The notes under the pieces were generated by a model. The model was not told the DNA's origin and did not search any database. It saw only the letters and a list, made by a program, of their open reading frames with translations. A program made the translations under genes and the position numbers. A stretch of 64,000 nucleotides of DNA from assembly GCF_001894785.1 (NCBI RefSeq), contig NZ_BCWW01000001.1, positions 62,001-126,000 of the forward strand, read 5' to 3'. The number at the start of each line of letters is the position of its first letter. The first letter of the stretch is position 1. Origin of the DNA: Rhodococcoides fascians NBRC 12155 = LMG 3623. Its GTDB lineage: Bacteria > Actinomycetota > Actinomycetes > Mycobacteriales > Mycobacteriaceae. Shown one piece after another: positions 43,529 to 51,917 of this stretch.

Positions 43529-44431
43529 ATGAGCGGTTCGGACACCTGGGGCATCCCCAGCTCGGACTTTCTCCGCTGGTACCTGCTCGCGGCCGTTCTC
43601 GCGATACTCCTGACGATGGCGGAGAACTGGATAGCCGCTCACCGATCGACCCCGGTGACGTCGGCAGGCCGCGTGCTCACACCACCCGAAGTAGGTGTGC
43701 TCACCAGCGACTCCCAGGCAGTGATGGCGTCGTTGGCCATACTTCGCGATGCCGAGATCATCGACTCGCAAGGAAGAAAGCGCCGCGAGCTGAGCGCCAT
43801 CGAGCGCTCACAGCTGGACTGGTTCACCCGCACCGTTCTCGAACGCCTCGGTAGCGGTAAAGCACCCCTGGTTCGCTCCAGGCTGGTGGCGAACATGTCG
43901 GGCACCTGCGCGCAACTGCGGAGCACTCTCGTCGACGAGGGTCTGCTGCACGGCGCTCGCGGCTCCGCTGTCACACGGGCATTCCCGGTGCTCTTCGTCA
44001 TCGCTGTCGGGATTGCCCGCATCGTCGCCGGCACCGCGAACGGCAAGCCCGTCTGGTTTCTCGTCGCGATCGTGTTCGTCCTGTTCGCGGCCGTGCCGGT
44101 TCTGCTTCGTCGACGCCGTCGGACAGCCGCGGGAGATACCGAACTACGCCGGCTCCGCGCCGAGAACGATTACCTCTCACCCCGCGCGCGACCGTCCTTC
44201 ACCGCATACGGGCCGACTCGCGCTGGAATGTCGGCAGCCATCTTCGGAGCAGGCGCCCTGCTGATGCTCGATCCAGCGATGGCCGGTGCGCTCAGCTACG
44301 GCACCGCTCAGGCCGGTGGGGCCGCGTCGTTCGGCTTCGGCGGCGACAGCGGTGGCAGCGGAGGCGACGGCGGCAGCAGCAGTTGCGGTGGCGGCGGTGG
44401 GGGATGCGGCGGCGGAGGTTGTGGAGGTTGA
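43529..44431 (+). CDS. TIGR04222 domain membrane protein with Gly/Cys-rich tail
   Basis: 300 residues from ATG 43529. N-terminal DTWGIPSSDFLRWYLLAAVL is the TIGR04222 start with a first helix at 14-34. PPEVGVLTSDSQAVMASLAILRDAEII is a conserved soluble region, then membrane helices near 148-165, 172-190 and 228-245. Residues 260-300 are almost only Gly, Ser and Asp with three cysteines, C286, C293 and C298, in SSSCGGGGGGCGGGGCGG. The Cys tail followed directly by a DUF692 (MNIO) gene suggests it is the substrate of that enzyme. The stop TGA overlaps a TTG that would start DUF692. Confidence 0.85.
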   Translation: MSGSDTWGIPSSDFLRWYLLAAVLAILLTMAENWIAAHRSTPVTSAGRVLTPPEVGVLTSDSQAVMASLAILRDAEIIDSQGRKRRELSAIERSQLDWFTRTVLERLGSGKAPLVRSRLVANMSGTCAQLRSTLVDEGLLHGARGSAVTRAFPVLFVIAVGIARIVAGTANGKPVWFLVAIVFVLFAAVPVLLRRRRRTAAGDTELRRLRAENDYLSPRARPSFTAYGPTRAGMSAAIFGAGALLMLDPAMAGALSYGTAQAGGAASFGFGGDSGGSGGDGGSSSCGGGGGGCGGGGCGG

Positions 44432-45268
44432 ACGTCGACGCAGTGCCCGTGGGGGCTCGGAATCGGTTGGCGCTCGGAGATATCCGGCATCGTCTCGGAA
44501 CTGCCGGGGCTGGCGTTCTGCGAGGTCATCGCCGAATCGATCGGTGAGCAGGCACCCGATCGCCTCGTCGCATTGGGAGTTCCCGTCGTCGCGCACGGAA
44601 TCTCGTTGTCGTTGGGCGGTGCGGAGCCGGTGGAGCAGCACCGTATCGACCGACTGGCACGAGTCGCCTCGATGCTCGGATCCCCACTGGTGAGCGAGCA
44701 CATCGCCTTCGTCCGCGCCGACGGCATCGAGGCCGGTCATCTGCTTCCGGTGCCGCGCACCCACGAAGCCCTGACGGCGCTCGCGCGAAACATCGCACGA
44801 ACGCAGGATGTTGTGCCGGTTCCACTGGCGGTGGAAAACATTGCAGCCCTGTTCGATTGGCCGGAAGACCAGTTGACCGAGAGTGAGTTCCTGGCAGAAC
44901 TCGTCGAGCGGACCGGCGTGAGCCTGGTGCTCGACATCGCCAACGTGTACGCGAACGCACTCAATCGGGGCCGCGACCCGTGGACCGAACTCGAACGCCT
45001 GCCGCTGGATCGAATTGCTTACTGCCACATCGCCGGTGGCACGGTCCGCGGCGGCATCTATCACGACACCCACACTGAGCCGGTGCCCGACGAAGTCCTC
45101 GAACTACTACGAACCTTTGCGACGGCTGGGCATCGCACGCCCCTGATGCTCGAACGCGACGGTCACTATCCACCCGAGGCCGAGCTTCTCGCAGAACTGG
45201 ATTCGATCGCGGATGCCGCGGGACTCGATCGCATCACCGGGGTACGGACGTCCGGGTACACGAGGTGA
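44428..45268 (+). CDS. DUF692 (MNIO) family oxidative enzyme, start disrupted by one-base shift
   Basis: DUF692 proteins are TIM-barrel enzymes with two or three irons that modify Cys in peptide substrates (MbnB, TglH and BufB types). Motifs here: GLGIGWRSEISGI near the N-terminus, VPVVAHGISLSLGG, SPLVSEHIAF, AVENIAAL, LVLDIANVYANALN, RIAYCHIAGG, IYHDTHTEPVPDEVLELL and MLERDGHYPP. The frame that holds them has no ATG, GTG or TTG between the preceding stop (44429-44431) and GLGIGW. TTG 44428 and GTG 44443/44449 lie in another frame and would join it if the run GGGGG at 44451-44455 were four G. So either one base is extra (real mutation or read error) or a slip/rare start is used. Downstream gene overlaps by 4 bp. 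Confidence 0.8.
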
Positions 45269-46809
45269 ACGACGACCTGGCGCGCCGTCAAGAAGAGTTG
45301 GTACGCGCTCTCGTGGCAGGTGGGCCACTGCCCGCCGAATTCGATTCTGCGACAGTGGACACTGTCCGGGCGGCGTTGCTGAACAAACGAGCGGCCGAGA
45401 TCGCGGCACGCTATCCGGCACTGCCCTTGGCGTTGGGCGACCGATGCGAAATGTTGTTCCGCCGATGGGCGTCGAGCCGCCCCAAGGTGTCGACGGCCGA
45501 GGATGCCGAGGCCTTCTACCGAGCCATGGAACAGGAAGGGGAACTCGCCGCCACACATCCGGGACGGGTCGGGCAGCGAATGCCATACATGGCCGACGCA
45601 CCCAACCCGCTCGCGCGCTTTCGCAGTCCGCTGCGCAGCACGTGGTTGACGTCGGTGTTCGGCGCGGTGCTGCTCGTTGCGCTGCCGATCGTGATTCTGA
45701 CAGGCCTACTGTCCTACAGCGCGTACGGGCCGCAGTTCGGCCAGGCCAAACCAGGTGCCGTCGGGTGGTTGCGCTTACCGTTCTTCGACTGGCCGACGAA
45801 CCCGGCCTGGCTGTACCAGCTGACGCAGGGCCTGCACGTCGGGTTGGGCCTGATCATCGTCCCGCTCGTCATCGCCAAGCTCTGGTCGGTGATGCCCAAG
45901 CTCGTCGAACTGCCACCGGTCCGGTCGCCCGCACATGCACTCGAACGACTGTCGCTGCTGGCACTCGTCGGTGGCCTGCTGTTCGAGATCGTCACCGGCG
46001 TGCTGAACATCCAGTACGACTACGTGTTCGGCTTCGATTTCTACGCCGCTCACTACTTCGGTGCCTGGGTGTTCATCTCCGGATTCCTGGTGCACCTCGG
46101 TCTCAAAGTGCCGCTGATGTGGCGGACCCTTCGATCGGAATCGTTGATGGACGTCCTGCGCGCCCGCAACGAAGCGCCGAGCCGGCCACACGAAACCATG
46201 AGCCGACGAGGTGCGATCGGATTGGTCGCCGCCGGAATGGGTTTCGTGGCCGTGTTGACGGTGGGGCAGACCGTTGGCGGCGTCCTACGCAAGGCAGCAA
46301 TTCTCCTTCCGCGGGGACGGTCGTACGGCGACGGGCCCAACGACTTTCAGATCAATCGCACTGCCGAGGCGGCCGGGGTCACCGAAGAACAGACGGGCGC
46401 AGACTGGACACTGTCCGTCGAAAGTACTTCGGAGAACATGGAACCGGTGGTTCTCTCCCGCGGCAGGCTGCTGTCGATGACTCCGCACACCGCCGAACTT
46501 CCCATCGCCTGTGTCGAAGGATGGTCGACCACGCAGAGTTGGACGGGCGTTCCGTTGGCCGAACTCGCAGCATTGGCAGGTGTACCCGCACCCAGGTCCG
46601 CGGAAGTCATCTCGATAGAACAGGGTGGCCCATTCGGTCGTGCTGTGCTGCAGGGTAATCAAGTGCTCCATCCCGATTCACTGTTGGCATTGAAAGTCAA
46701 CGGCGTCGATATCTCGCTCGATCACGGCTACCCGGCACGTGTCATCGTTCCCGCGCTTCCCGGTGTGCACAACACCAAGTGGGTGGCGCGCATCGTGTTC
46801 CGTTCGTGA
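45265..46809 (+). CDS. Fusion: partner-like N-terminal domain, cytochrome b561-like membrane region, YedY-type molybdopterin oxidoreductase
   Basis: 514 residues from GTG 45265, overlapping DUF692 by 4 bp. Residues 1-90 are a soluble helical domain (RRQEELVRALVAGG, AALLNKRAAEIAARYPALPLALG) that resembles partner proteins encoded next to DUF692 enzymes. Residues about 120-300 have four or five membrane helices with His in LTQGLHVGLG, FYAAHYFGAW and FLVHLGLKVP, like heme-binding b561. A twin-Arg-like SRRGAIGLVA (about 312) and linker follow. Residues about 345-514 are a sulfite-oxidase/YedY fold; C416 in ACVEGWSTTQSW is the molybdenum ligand. Together it looks like a membrane electron-transfer enzyme outside the cell, tied to the DUF692 product. 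Confidence 0.8.
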   Translation: MNDDLARRQEELVRALVAGGPLPAEFDSATVDTVRAALLNKRAAEIAARYPALPLALGDRCEMLFRRWASSRPKVSTAEDAEAFYRAMEQEGELAATHPGRVGQRMPYMADAPNPLARFRSPLRSTWLTSVFGAVLLVALPIVILTGLLSYSAYGPQFGQAKPGAVGWLRLPFFDWPTNPAWLYQLTQGLHVGLGLIIVPLVIAKLWSVMPKLVELPPVRSPAHALERLSLLALVGGLLFEIVTGVLNIQYDYVFGFDFYAAHYFGAWVFISGFLVHLGLKVPLMWRTLRSESLMDVLRARNEAPSRPHETMSRRGAIGLVAAGMGFVAVLTVGQTVGGVLRKAAILLPRGRSYGDGPNDFQINRTAEAAGVTEEQTGADWTLSVESTSENMEPVVLSRGRLLSMTPHTAELPIACVEGWSTTQSWTGVPLAELAALAGVPAPRSAEVISIEQGGPFGRAVLQGNQVLHPDSLLALKVNGVDISLDHGYPARVIVPALPGVHNTKWVARIVFRS

Positions 46810-46868
46810 CTTTGCAAAACCGCCCGGATGGTCGAGAATCTTTCATCGGTGGCCCGCGGGGCTGCCGA

Positions 46869-46886
46869 CGAAGGAATGCTCCTTCG
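46869..46886 (+). other. Hairpin after the MNIO/molybdopterin operon
   Basis: CGAAGGA (46869-46875), loop ATGC, TCCTTCG (46880-46886) form a perfect 7-bp stem, 60 bp after the operon stop and 30 bp before the lipoprotein start. No T-run follows, so it is only a possible terminator or a 5' leader structure. Confidence 0.35.
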
Positions 46887-46915
46887 CCTGGACGAGTCCA
46901 AAAGGTCATGCCACG

Positions 46916-47515
46916 ATGCACGCACTATCTCGAGGCCTTCTCGCCGCGGGTGCAGCCCTCACGCTGATGCTCGCCGCGGGCTGTTCGTCGTCCGACGCCG
47001 GCACCGCCGTTGCCGCAGACACCACCGCCTCCAGCAGCTCCGCAGCCCCCACCACCACCGACAACGTGTCCGGCCAGGAAGGCATCGACGCCGGTGGCTC
47101 CACCGACATCGACGTCGAGATCGGCCAGTGCGTCAAGCTCGGTGGCACGATGACGGCCGCCGAAATCGACAACGCCGAATGCGGCAGCATGGAGTCCAAC
47201 TACAAGGTCATCGCCAAAGCCGCAGAGAACGAGCAGTGCCCCACCGACGTCAATCAGACGTACTACGAGACTCTGAACGGTGTCGAGCAGGGCGCACTGT
47301 GCCTCGACGTCGACTGGGTGATCGACGGCTGCATGAGCGTGCCGAGTACCGGAATGGACGAGCCCGCCCGCGTCGATTGCGCAGACCCCAGCGCGACGAG
47401 CGTCGAGAAGGTCACCGAGATCAAGACCGGTACCGCGGACCCCAACGACTGCCCCGAAGGCGGATTCGCCTACGAAGCACGGCAATTCGTCGTCTGCACC
47501 ACGACGGTGGCCTAG
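46916..47515 (+). CDS. LppU-like lipoprotein
   Basis: 199 residues from ATG 46916. Signal and lipobox: MHALSRGLLAAGAALTLMLA then AGC, so the mature protein is lipid-anchored on the outer side. A Thr/Ser/Ala-rich linker leads to a Cys-rich domain: DVEIGQCVKLGGTMTAAEID, AECGSMESNYKVIAKAAEN, EQCPTDVNQTYYE, LCLDVDWVIDGC and ARVDC, ending QFVVCTTTVA. This spacing resembles the LppU/septum-associated lipoproteins of mycobacteria and relatives. Function unknown. Its stop overlaps that of the convergent methyltransferase (CTAG). Confidence 0.78.
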   Translation: MHALSRGLLAAGAALTLMLAAGCSSSDAGTAVAADTTASSSSAAPTTTDNVSGQEGIDAGGSTDIDVEIGQCVKLGGTMTAAEIDNAECGSMESNYKVIAKAAENEQCPTDVNQTYYETLNGVEQGALCLDVDWVIDGCMSVPSTGMDEPARVDCADPSATSVEKVTEIKTGTADPNDCPEGGFAYEARQFVVCTTTVA

Positions 47516-48273
47516 CCTCGAGTCGCCGTCATCATCTGCGTGACGTACTGATAATCCAGGTGGCCGTGGCTGTCGATAGCCGCATGAACCGCTCGGAGCA
47601 CTTCCTGCCGACGTGTGTCGGTGAGAATCAGGTGACTCGAATATGTCGCGGCCATCGCGCAGAATTCGTCCGCGGAGTAACGCTGAACCCACTCGTACGT
47701 CGACGTGGACCAGGGGCCGAAGCCGGCCGCGCGGGGTACCGCGGTCTCGGATTGCACGCCGAGGGAGTGCGCCAACAGCGGTGCGGCGTCGGGCTCGGTG
47801 GCGATGTACGCAGCCCGTACCGACTCCCACACCGGTCCGTCGAGCTGACCGGGCATGTTCCACCACAACCGAAGTGATCCCCCGGGGACCAACGCACGAG
47901 CCGCCACCGCGGCTCCTCGATCGGGGTCCACCCAGTGCCACGCTTGAGCGGCCACGACGACATCGAACGATGACGGCGCGCAGACGAAATCCTCGAACCG
48001 GGAGACCTGAACATCGACGTCCATGTTCTCGGTGCGGCGTCGGATCACCTCGGCCATACCCGAATCCGGCTCGACGGCAACCACCGAAGCGCCGCGTTCG
48101 GCCAACGCGACGGTGGCTTTTCCGGTGCCGGCTCCCGCTTCCAACACGCGGGTCGCACCGCCGGCAAGAACATCCGTGTACAGCGCCGCCGGGTAACCAG
48201 GGCGAGCCCGGTCGTACTCCTCGGCGACTCTGCCGAAGCTCAGTCCGCGGGGTCGTTCCGGCTCGTCCGTCAC
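47512..48273 (-). CDS. Class I SAM-dependent methyltransferase
   Basis: 253 residues, UbiE/Coq5-like. LSFGRVAEEYDRARPGYPAAL is the typical start of this group; VLEAGAGTGKATVALAERGASVVAVEPDSGM is motif I and II for SAM binding; FDVVVAAQAWHWVDPDRGAAVAAR and LVPGGSLRLWWNMPG are motifs IV-VI. Such proteins methylate small molecules in the cytosol; the substrate is not predictable. Start ATG 48273. It is 27 bp downstream of the SRPBCC gene, so the two may be co-transcribed. Confidence 0.88.
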   Translation of the reverse strand: MTDEPERPRGLSFGRVAEEYDRARPGYPAALYTDVLAGGATRVLEAGAGTGKATVALAERGASVVAVEPDSGMAEVIRRRTENMDVDVQVSRFEDFVCAPSSFDVVVAAQAWHWVDPDRGAAVAARALVPGGSLRLWWNMPGQLDGPVWESVRAAYIATEPDAAPLLAHSLGVQSETAVPRAAGFGPWSTSTYEWVQRYSADEFCAMAATYSSHLILTDTRRQEVLRAVHAAIDSHGHLDYQYVTQMMTATRG

Positions 48274-48300
48274 GTTAGCCAGAGTACCGATTATTCGTGA

Positions 48301-48750
48301 TTACCGATGTTCGGCCGATTCCAGCTGCGACCGCAATGTGGACTCGGTGTGCCGAATCGCCTGCCCGACGACGGGCTCCACGACGGCCCCGAGAACTTTA
48401 CCGGCGATGCCCCCGGGCAGGCTGTAACGGAAGATGACATCGAGGCGGGTCCGGCCCTCATCCAGGTCCATGAAAGACCAGGTCGAGGAGTTCGACAGGC
48501 CTTCGACCGATTCGAGCGTGAGTCGCTCGTTCTCGACCCATTCGGTGACGCGGACGATCGAATTCAACGATTTGGGGCCGATCTGCATGGTTGCGTCGTA
48601 TGTCGCCCCGAGACCGGAGGTGGTCTCACTCCTCGGCTCGAACCGCGTGATCCCGAACATCCACCGCGGGACGTTTCGATAGTCGTCGAGGTAGGCGAAA
48701 GCCGCATCGCGGGGTGTCGACGCGACCGCCGAATGGTTTATCTCACGCAT
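48301..48750 (-). CDS. SRPBCC (START-like) family protein
   Basis: 149 residues. REINHSAVASTPRDAAFAYLDDYRNVPRWMFGITRFEP is the typical polyketide cyclase/START opening, followed by TYDATMQIGPKSLNSIVRVTEW and STWSFMDLDEGRTRLDVIFRYSLPGG; the C-terminal long helix is VVEPVVGQAIRHTESTLRSQL. The fold is a hydrophobic cavity for lipids or ring compounds. In actinobacteria these proteins are common and mostly of unknown function. It stands just upstream of the methyltransferase (27-bp gap). Confidence 0.85.
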   Translation of the reverse strand: MREINHSAVASTPRDAAFAYLDDYRNVPRWMFGITRFEPRSETTSGLGATYDATMQIGPKSLNSIVRVTEWVENERLTLESVEGLSNSSTWSFMDLDEGRTRLDVIFRYSLPGGIAGKVLGAVVEPVVGQAIRHTESTLRSQLESAEHR

Positions 48751-48804
48751 TCCACCGACACTAATACACGCGACGGCGTGTTACACATAGATTGACGTCG
48801 GCTT

Positions 48805-49758
48805 CTACCGGCGGACGTAGCCCGCCTGCTTGTCCACCACATTGACCAGGGACTCGTTCCGCCGGTACCTATCGAGATTGTCCTCGAACAGCGTCCACAG
48901 CCGATCGGCGAAGTCGTCGGCGTCACCGGCCAGATGCGCCGTCAGAATCACGTTGTCGAGCTCCCACAGCGGACTCGACGCCGGAAGTGGCTCGACCTCG
49001 AAGACATCCAACACAGCCCATCCGATCGCCCCGGAATCCAACGCCTCACACAAGGCCTGTTCGTCGACAACGGGACCACGGGCGATGTTGACCAGCCCCG
49101 CGTCGTGACGCATCGCCCCGAGCACCTCTGCATTCACGAGCCCGCGAGTCTTCTCGGTCAGCGGCGCGGACAGCACCACCACGTCGTATTCACCTGCGTA
49201 GGACGGTAACTCGTCCACCGAACGAATTCTCTCGAACTCCGCATCTCCCGGCCGCTCGGATGTACCGGCCGCGTCGACACGCATGCCGAGTGCACCGAGA
49301 ACGCGACCGATGGCGCGGCCGATCGAACCCGGACCGACGACCAGCACCCTCCGATTGTGGATTCCACTGGTGAGGCGATGCTCCCAAACCCGTTCACGTT
49401 GTCGCCGAAGCGCTTCGGGCAGCTTCTTCATCGACGCCAGAACGCCCGCAGCGACGTATTCGGCGATCGCACGGTCGAGAATGCCGCCGGAGTTGGTCAG
49501 CACCCACGGACTGTCCCGCAGCACCGGATCCAGCACCCGATCGACCCCGGCGCTCGACACATGAATCCAGCGAAGCTTGTCGGCGTGCGGCCACACATCC
49601 TGCAGGTCGACTGCCTCGAACGTGCGAAACAGTAGAACCTCCGCCCACGACACCGCATCGACGAGTTCGGGGATCGTGCAACTGCGGAAGTGGACTCCGC
49701 CGATCGACGGGAAGGCCTTTCGGTCCGAATCACTCTCGACCACGAGCACATTGATCAC
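48805..49758 (-). CDS. D-2-hydroxyacid dehydrogenase family protein
   Basis: 317 residues of the D-isomer-specific 2-hydroxyacid dehydrogenase fold. NAD-binding VLVVGPGSIGRAIGRVLGALGM; catalytic Arg region NIARGPVVDEQALCEAL; Glu in VFEVEPLPASSPLWELDNVILTAHLAG, which also carries the catalytic His. These enzymes reduce 2-keto acids to D-2-hydroxyacids with NADH. The short catalytic domain and the PLPASSPLW motif point to the glyoxylate/hydroxypyruvate-type subgroup. The gene diverges from the acetyltransferase with only 23 bp between the two starts. Confidence 0.88.
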   Translation of the reverse strand: MINVLVVESDSDRKAFPSIGGVHFRSCTIPELVDAVSWAEVLLFRTFEAVDLQDVWPHADKLRWIHVSSAGVDRVLDPVLRDSPWVLTNSGGILDRAIAEYVAAGVLASMKKLPEALRRQRERVWEHRLTSGIHNRRVLVVGPGSIGRAIGRVLGALGMRVDAAGTSERPGDAEFERIRSVDELPSYAGEYDVVVLSAPLTEKTRGLVNAEVLGAMRHDAGLVNIARGPVVDEQALCEALDSGAIGWAVLDVFEVEPLPASSPLWELDNVILTAHLAGDADDFADRLWTLFEDNLDRYRRNESLVNVVDKQAGYVRR

Positions 49759-49781
49759 GGGACAAAGATAGCCTCTGGTCC

Positions 49782-50342
49782 ATGAGCGAGAATCGAGACC
49801 GGATGTTGCGCGGCGAACTCTACCGAGACAGTGATCCCGACCTGGTGGCGTCTCGGGTGTCGTGTGGAAAGCTGCTCGACAGATTCAACGCAACCGAGGC
49901 GGACCAGGACGCAGAAAGACGTGAACTGCTCGGCGAACTACTTGGTTCCATCGGAGCAGACTCGTGGATCATGCCGCGCTTCCAATGCGACTACGGCACA
50001 TACATTTCCATCGGGTCCAACAGCTTTCTGAACTACGACGCAATCCTGTTGGACTGTGCTCCGATCACGATCGGGAACGATGTCTCGATCGGTCCACGTG
50101 CGCAACTACTGACTGCGCTGCATCCCATGGAAGACCATGACGCTCGTCGATCTCGTTGGGAGAGCGCCCTTCCCATCACTATCGGAGACAATGTCTGGCT
50201 CGGCGGAGGCGTCATCGTCTGTCCCGGAGTCACGATCGGAGAGAACTCGGTGATCGGAGCCGGAAGTGTCGTCACCCGCGACGTACCGCCGCATACGTTC
50301 GCTGCAGGGAACCCGTGTCGGGCGATCCGCGCACTACCGTGA
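49782..50342 (+). CDS. Maltose/galactoside O-acetyltransferase-like (LbH) enzyme
   Basis: 186 residues of the Maa/LacA/NodL family. N-terminal MLRGELYRDSDPDLVASRVSCGKLLDRFN is the Mac domain; then hexapeptide repeats of the left-handed beta helix: FQCDYGTYISIGSNSFLNYD, ITIGNDVSIGPRAQLLTALHPM, ITIGDNVWLGGGVIVCPGVTIG and NSVIGAGSVVTRDVPP. The catalytic His is in TALHPMED. Members transfer acetyl from acetyl-CoA to sugars. Divergent from the 2-hydroxyacid dehydrogenase with only 23 bp between; the end overlaps the ABC permease end by 9 bp. Confidence 0.9.
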   Translation: MSENRDRMLRGELYRDSDPDLVASRVSCGKLLDRFNATEADQDAERRELLGELLGSIGADSWIMPRFQCDYGTYISIGSNSFLNYDAILLDCAPITIGNDVSIGPRAQLLTALHPMEDHDARRSRWESALPITIGDNVWLGGGVIVCPGVTIGENSVIGAGSVVTRDVPPHTFAAGNPCRAIRALP

Positions 50343-51917
50343 GATCACCGAGTTCAGGATTCTGTCGGAGTCACGAACCAGCGTGCCGACTGCCATTCGC
50401 GCGCCCCACCACATCCCCAGCCAGCCGATCGCTACGGCCACCAGGATGGACAGATACGCCCACGCTCCCGGAAGGAGCAGTGCGAGAAGCAGTGCGGGCA
50501 CGACCGACACGGCCAGGACCACTATCCCGAGGATGAGGAGTACGAATGCATTTCCGGTGAACGACCCCCGTGTGTTCATCGAGAACGACTTCGTAGCTTC
50601 GGGCACCGGGTAGGCACCGCGTACGGAGTTCACGGCGGTCAGACCGGCGCTGACTCCGAGCATCGAGATCGTCACGGCGACAGGGATCTCCAGTCGGTCG
50701 AGCCCGAGATCTCCGAACACTCGAACCACCACGACCGGCACGATCGCGAAGGGGGTCGCGACCAGCAACCAGGCGATCTGCCGACCACGGATGTCGTCGG
50801 GGAGAGCCTGCGGAATCATCACCAGGTGCCACATCGAACCGCCGTCGAGACCGTACGAATTCGATCCCGCACCCATCGCCATGAAGATCGCGATCCAGGC
50901 GCCCCAGGCTGCGCTGAACGGAATCGAGTCGGTCACCAGCGGGCCGATGCCGGCCAGCACTGCGAAAATCAGCACCGACAGCAGCTGACTCCGACGACGC
51001 ATGTCACCGCGCCACAGAGACAGCTCTCGCGTCACTACCGCGCCGACGCGCGTTGCCCGCCACCCTGTTGCACCGTCGCGGCCCTTCTCTGCGGTCTGCT
51101 TACGGGTCGATCCCGACGACGTCGAGACTCGCCCCTCGAAGTGGCGTAGAACCAGTCGCTGCCAGGCCCACACCAGTGTGACGTCCAGCAGCAGCAATCC
51201 CACCACCGCGCCGATCGCCAACAGCCAATTGCCCTCCAGCACAGCATCGACGCCGGTGATACCCCAGCCGAAGGGAATCGAATGGGCCAGTGTCAGCGGC
51301 CACGTCACCTCACCCGACAGCACACGATCGAGATTCTGCGTGATGGGGAACTGCAGGAAGTACAGGCCTCCGAAGACAGCGCCGAACGCCAGCAACGCGA
51401 ACTCGCGGCTGCGGCGACTCTTGAGTAGTTGCGACATGGCCAGTGTCACCACCCGTGACAGCGTCACGAAGAACACCACCGTCGCGGGCCAGGCCACCAG
51501 CGCCAGAGGCACTGCGGCAATCGACCGCGACAGAGCGTAGATCGGAATGGATGCCGTCGCGACGATCGTCAGCGGAACCACCATGCCGATCACCGACGTG
51601 GTCAGCAGCGCACGGGCCAGTCGCGCAGGATCGACGGACAGCAATTGGAAGTGGCGGGGCTGGATGTTGTCGTCGGAGATACCCGACAGCACCGGGAAGA
51701 GCACCCAACTCAGGCCCGTCAGGGTCAGTCCGAGGCTTGCGGTGCCGCCCACCAATACCTGCGACGCGTCGGTTCGGGCCGCCATCACGCATGCGAGAAC
51801 CGCGAGGGCCAGCCCCAGCAACCCGAACACGGTCTTGACCACTGCTTGTCCGCCCTTGAACTGCCTGCGGTAGAGCGTGATTCGCATCTGCAGGACGGTG
51901 CGACCGACCGACTTCAC
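50334..51917 (-). CDS. ABC transporter permease (exporter type)
   Basis: 527 residues, about twelve membrane helices in two blocks. It starts at GTG 51917, which overlaps the ATPase stop (GTGA), giving MKSVGRTVLQMRITLYRRQF. No known domain name is certain, but the layout (long multi-helix permease right after its ATPase) is common in actinobacterial ABC-2-like exporters. The middle region RKQTAEKGRDGATGWRATRVG is a polar loop. Probably exports a lipid, peptide or drug, or takes part in envelope building. The tail overlaps the acetyltransferase gene end by 9 bp. Confidence 0.85.
   Translation of the reverse strand: MKSVGRTVLQMRITLYRRQFKGGQAVVKTVFGLLGLALAVLACVMAARTDASQVLVGGTASLGLTLTGLSWVLFPVLSGISDDNIQPRHFQLLSVDPARLARALLTTSVIGMVVPLTIVATASIPIYALSRSIAAVPLALVAWPATVVFFVTLSRVVTLAMSQLLKSRRSREFALLAFGAVFGGLYFLQFPITQNLDRVLSGEVTWPLTLAHSIPFGWGITGVDAVLEGNWLLAIGAVVGLLLLDVTLVWAWQRLVLRHFEGRVSTSSGSTRKQTAEKGRDGATGWRATRVGAVVTRELSLWRGDMRRRSQLLSVLIFAVLAGIGPLVTDSIPFSAAWGAWIAIFMAMGAGSNSYGLDGGSMWHLVMIPQALPDDIRGRQIAWLLVATPFAIVPVVVVRVFGDLGLDRLEIPVAVTISMLGVSAGLTAVNSVRGAYPVPEATKSFSMNTRGSFTGNAFVLLILGIVVLAVSVVPALLLALLLPGAWAYLSILVAVAIGWLGMWWGARMAVGTLVRDSDRILNSVISR

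Noticed and set aside
46860-46890. Rho-independent terminator after the MNIO operon
   Set aside because: The hairpin is perfect but there is no T-run, so it is only recorded as a hairpin.
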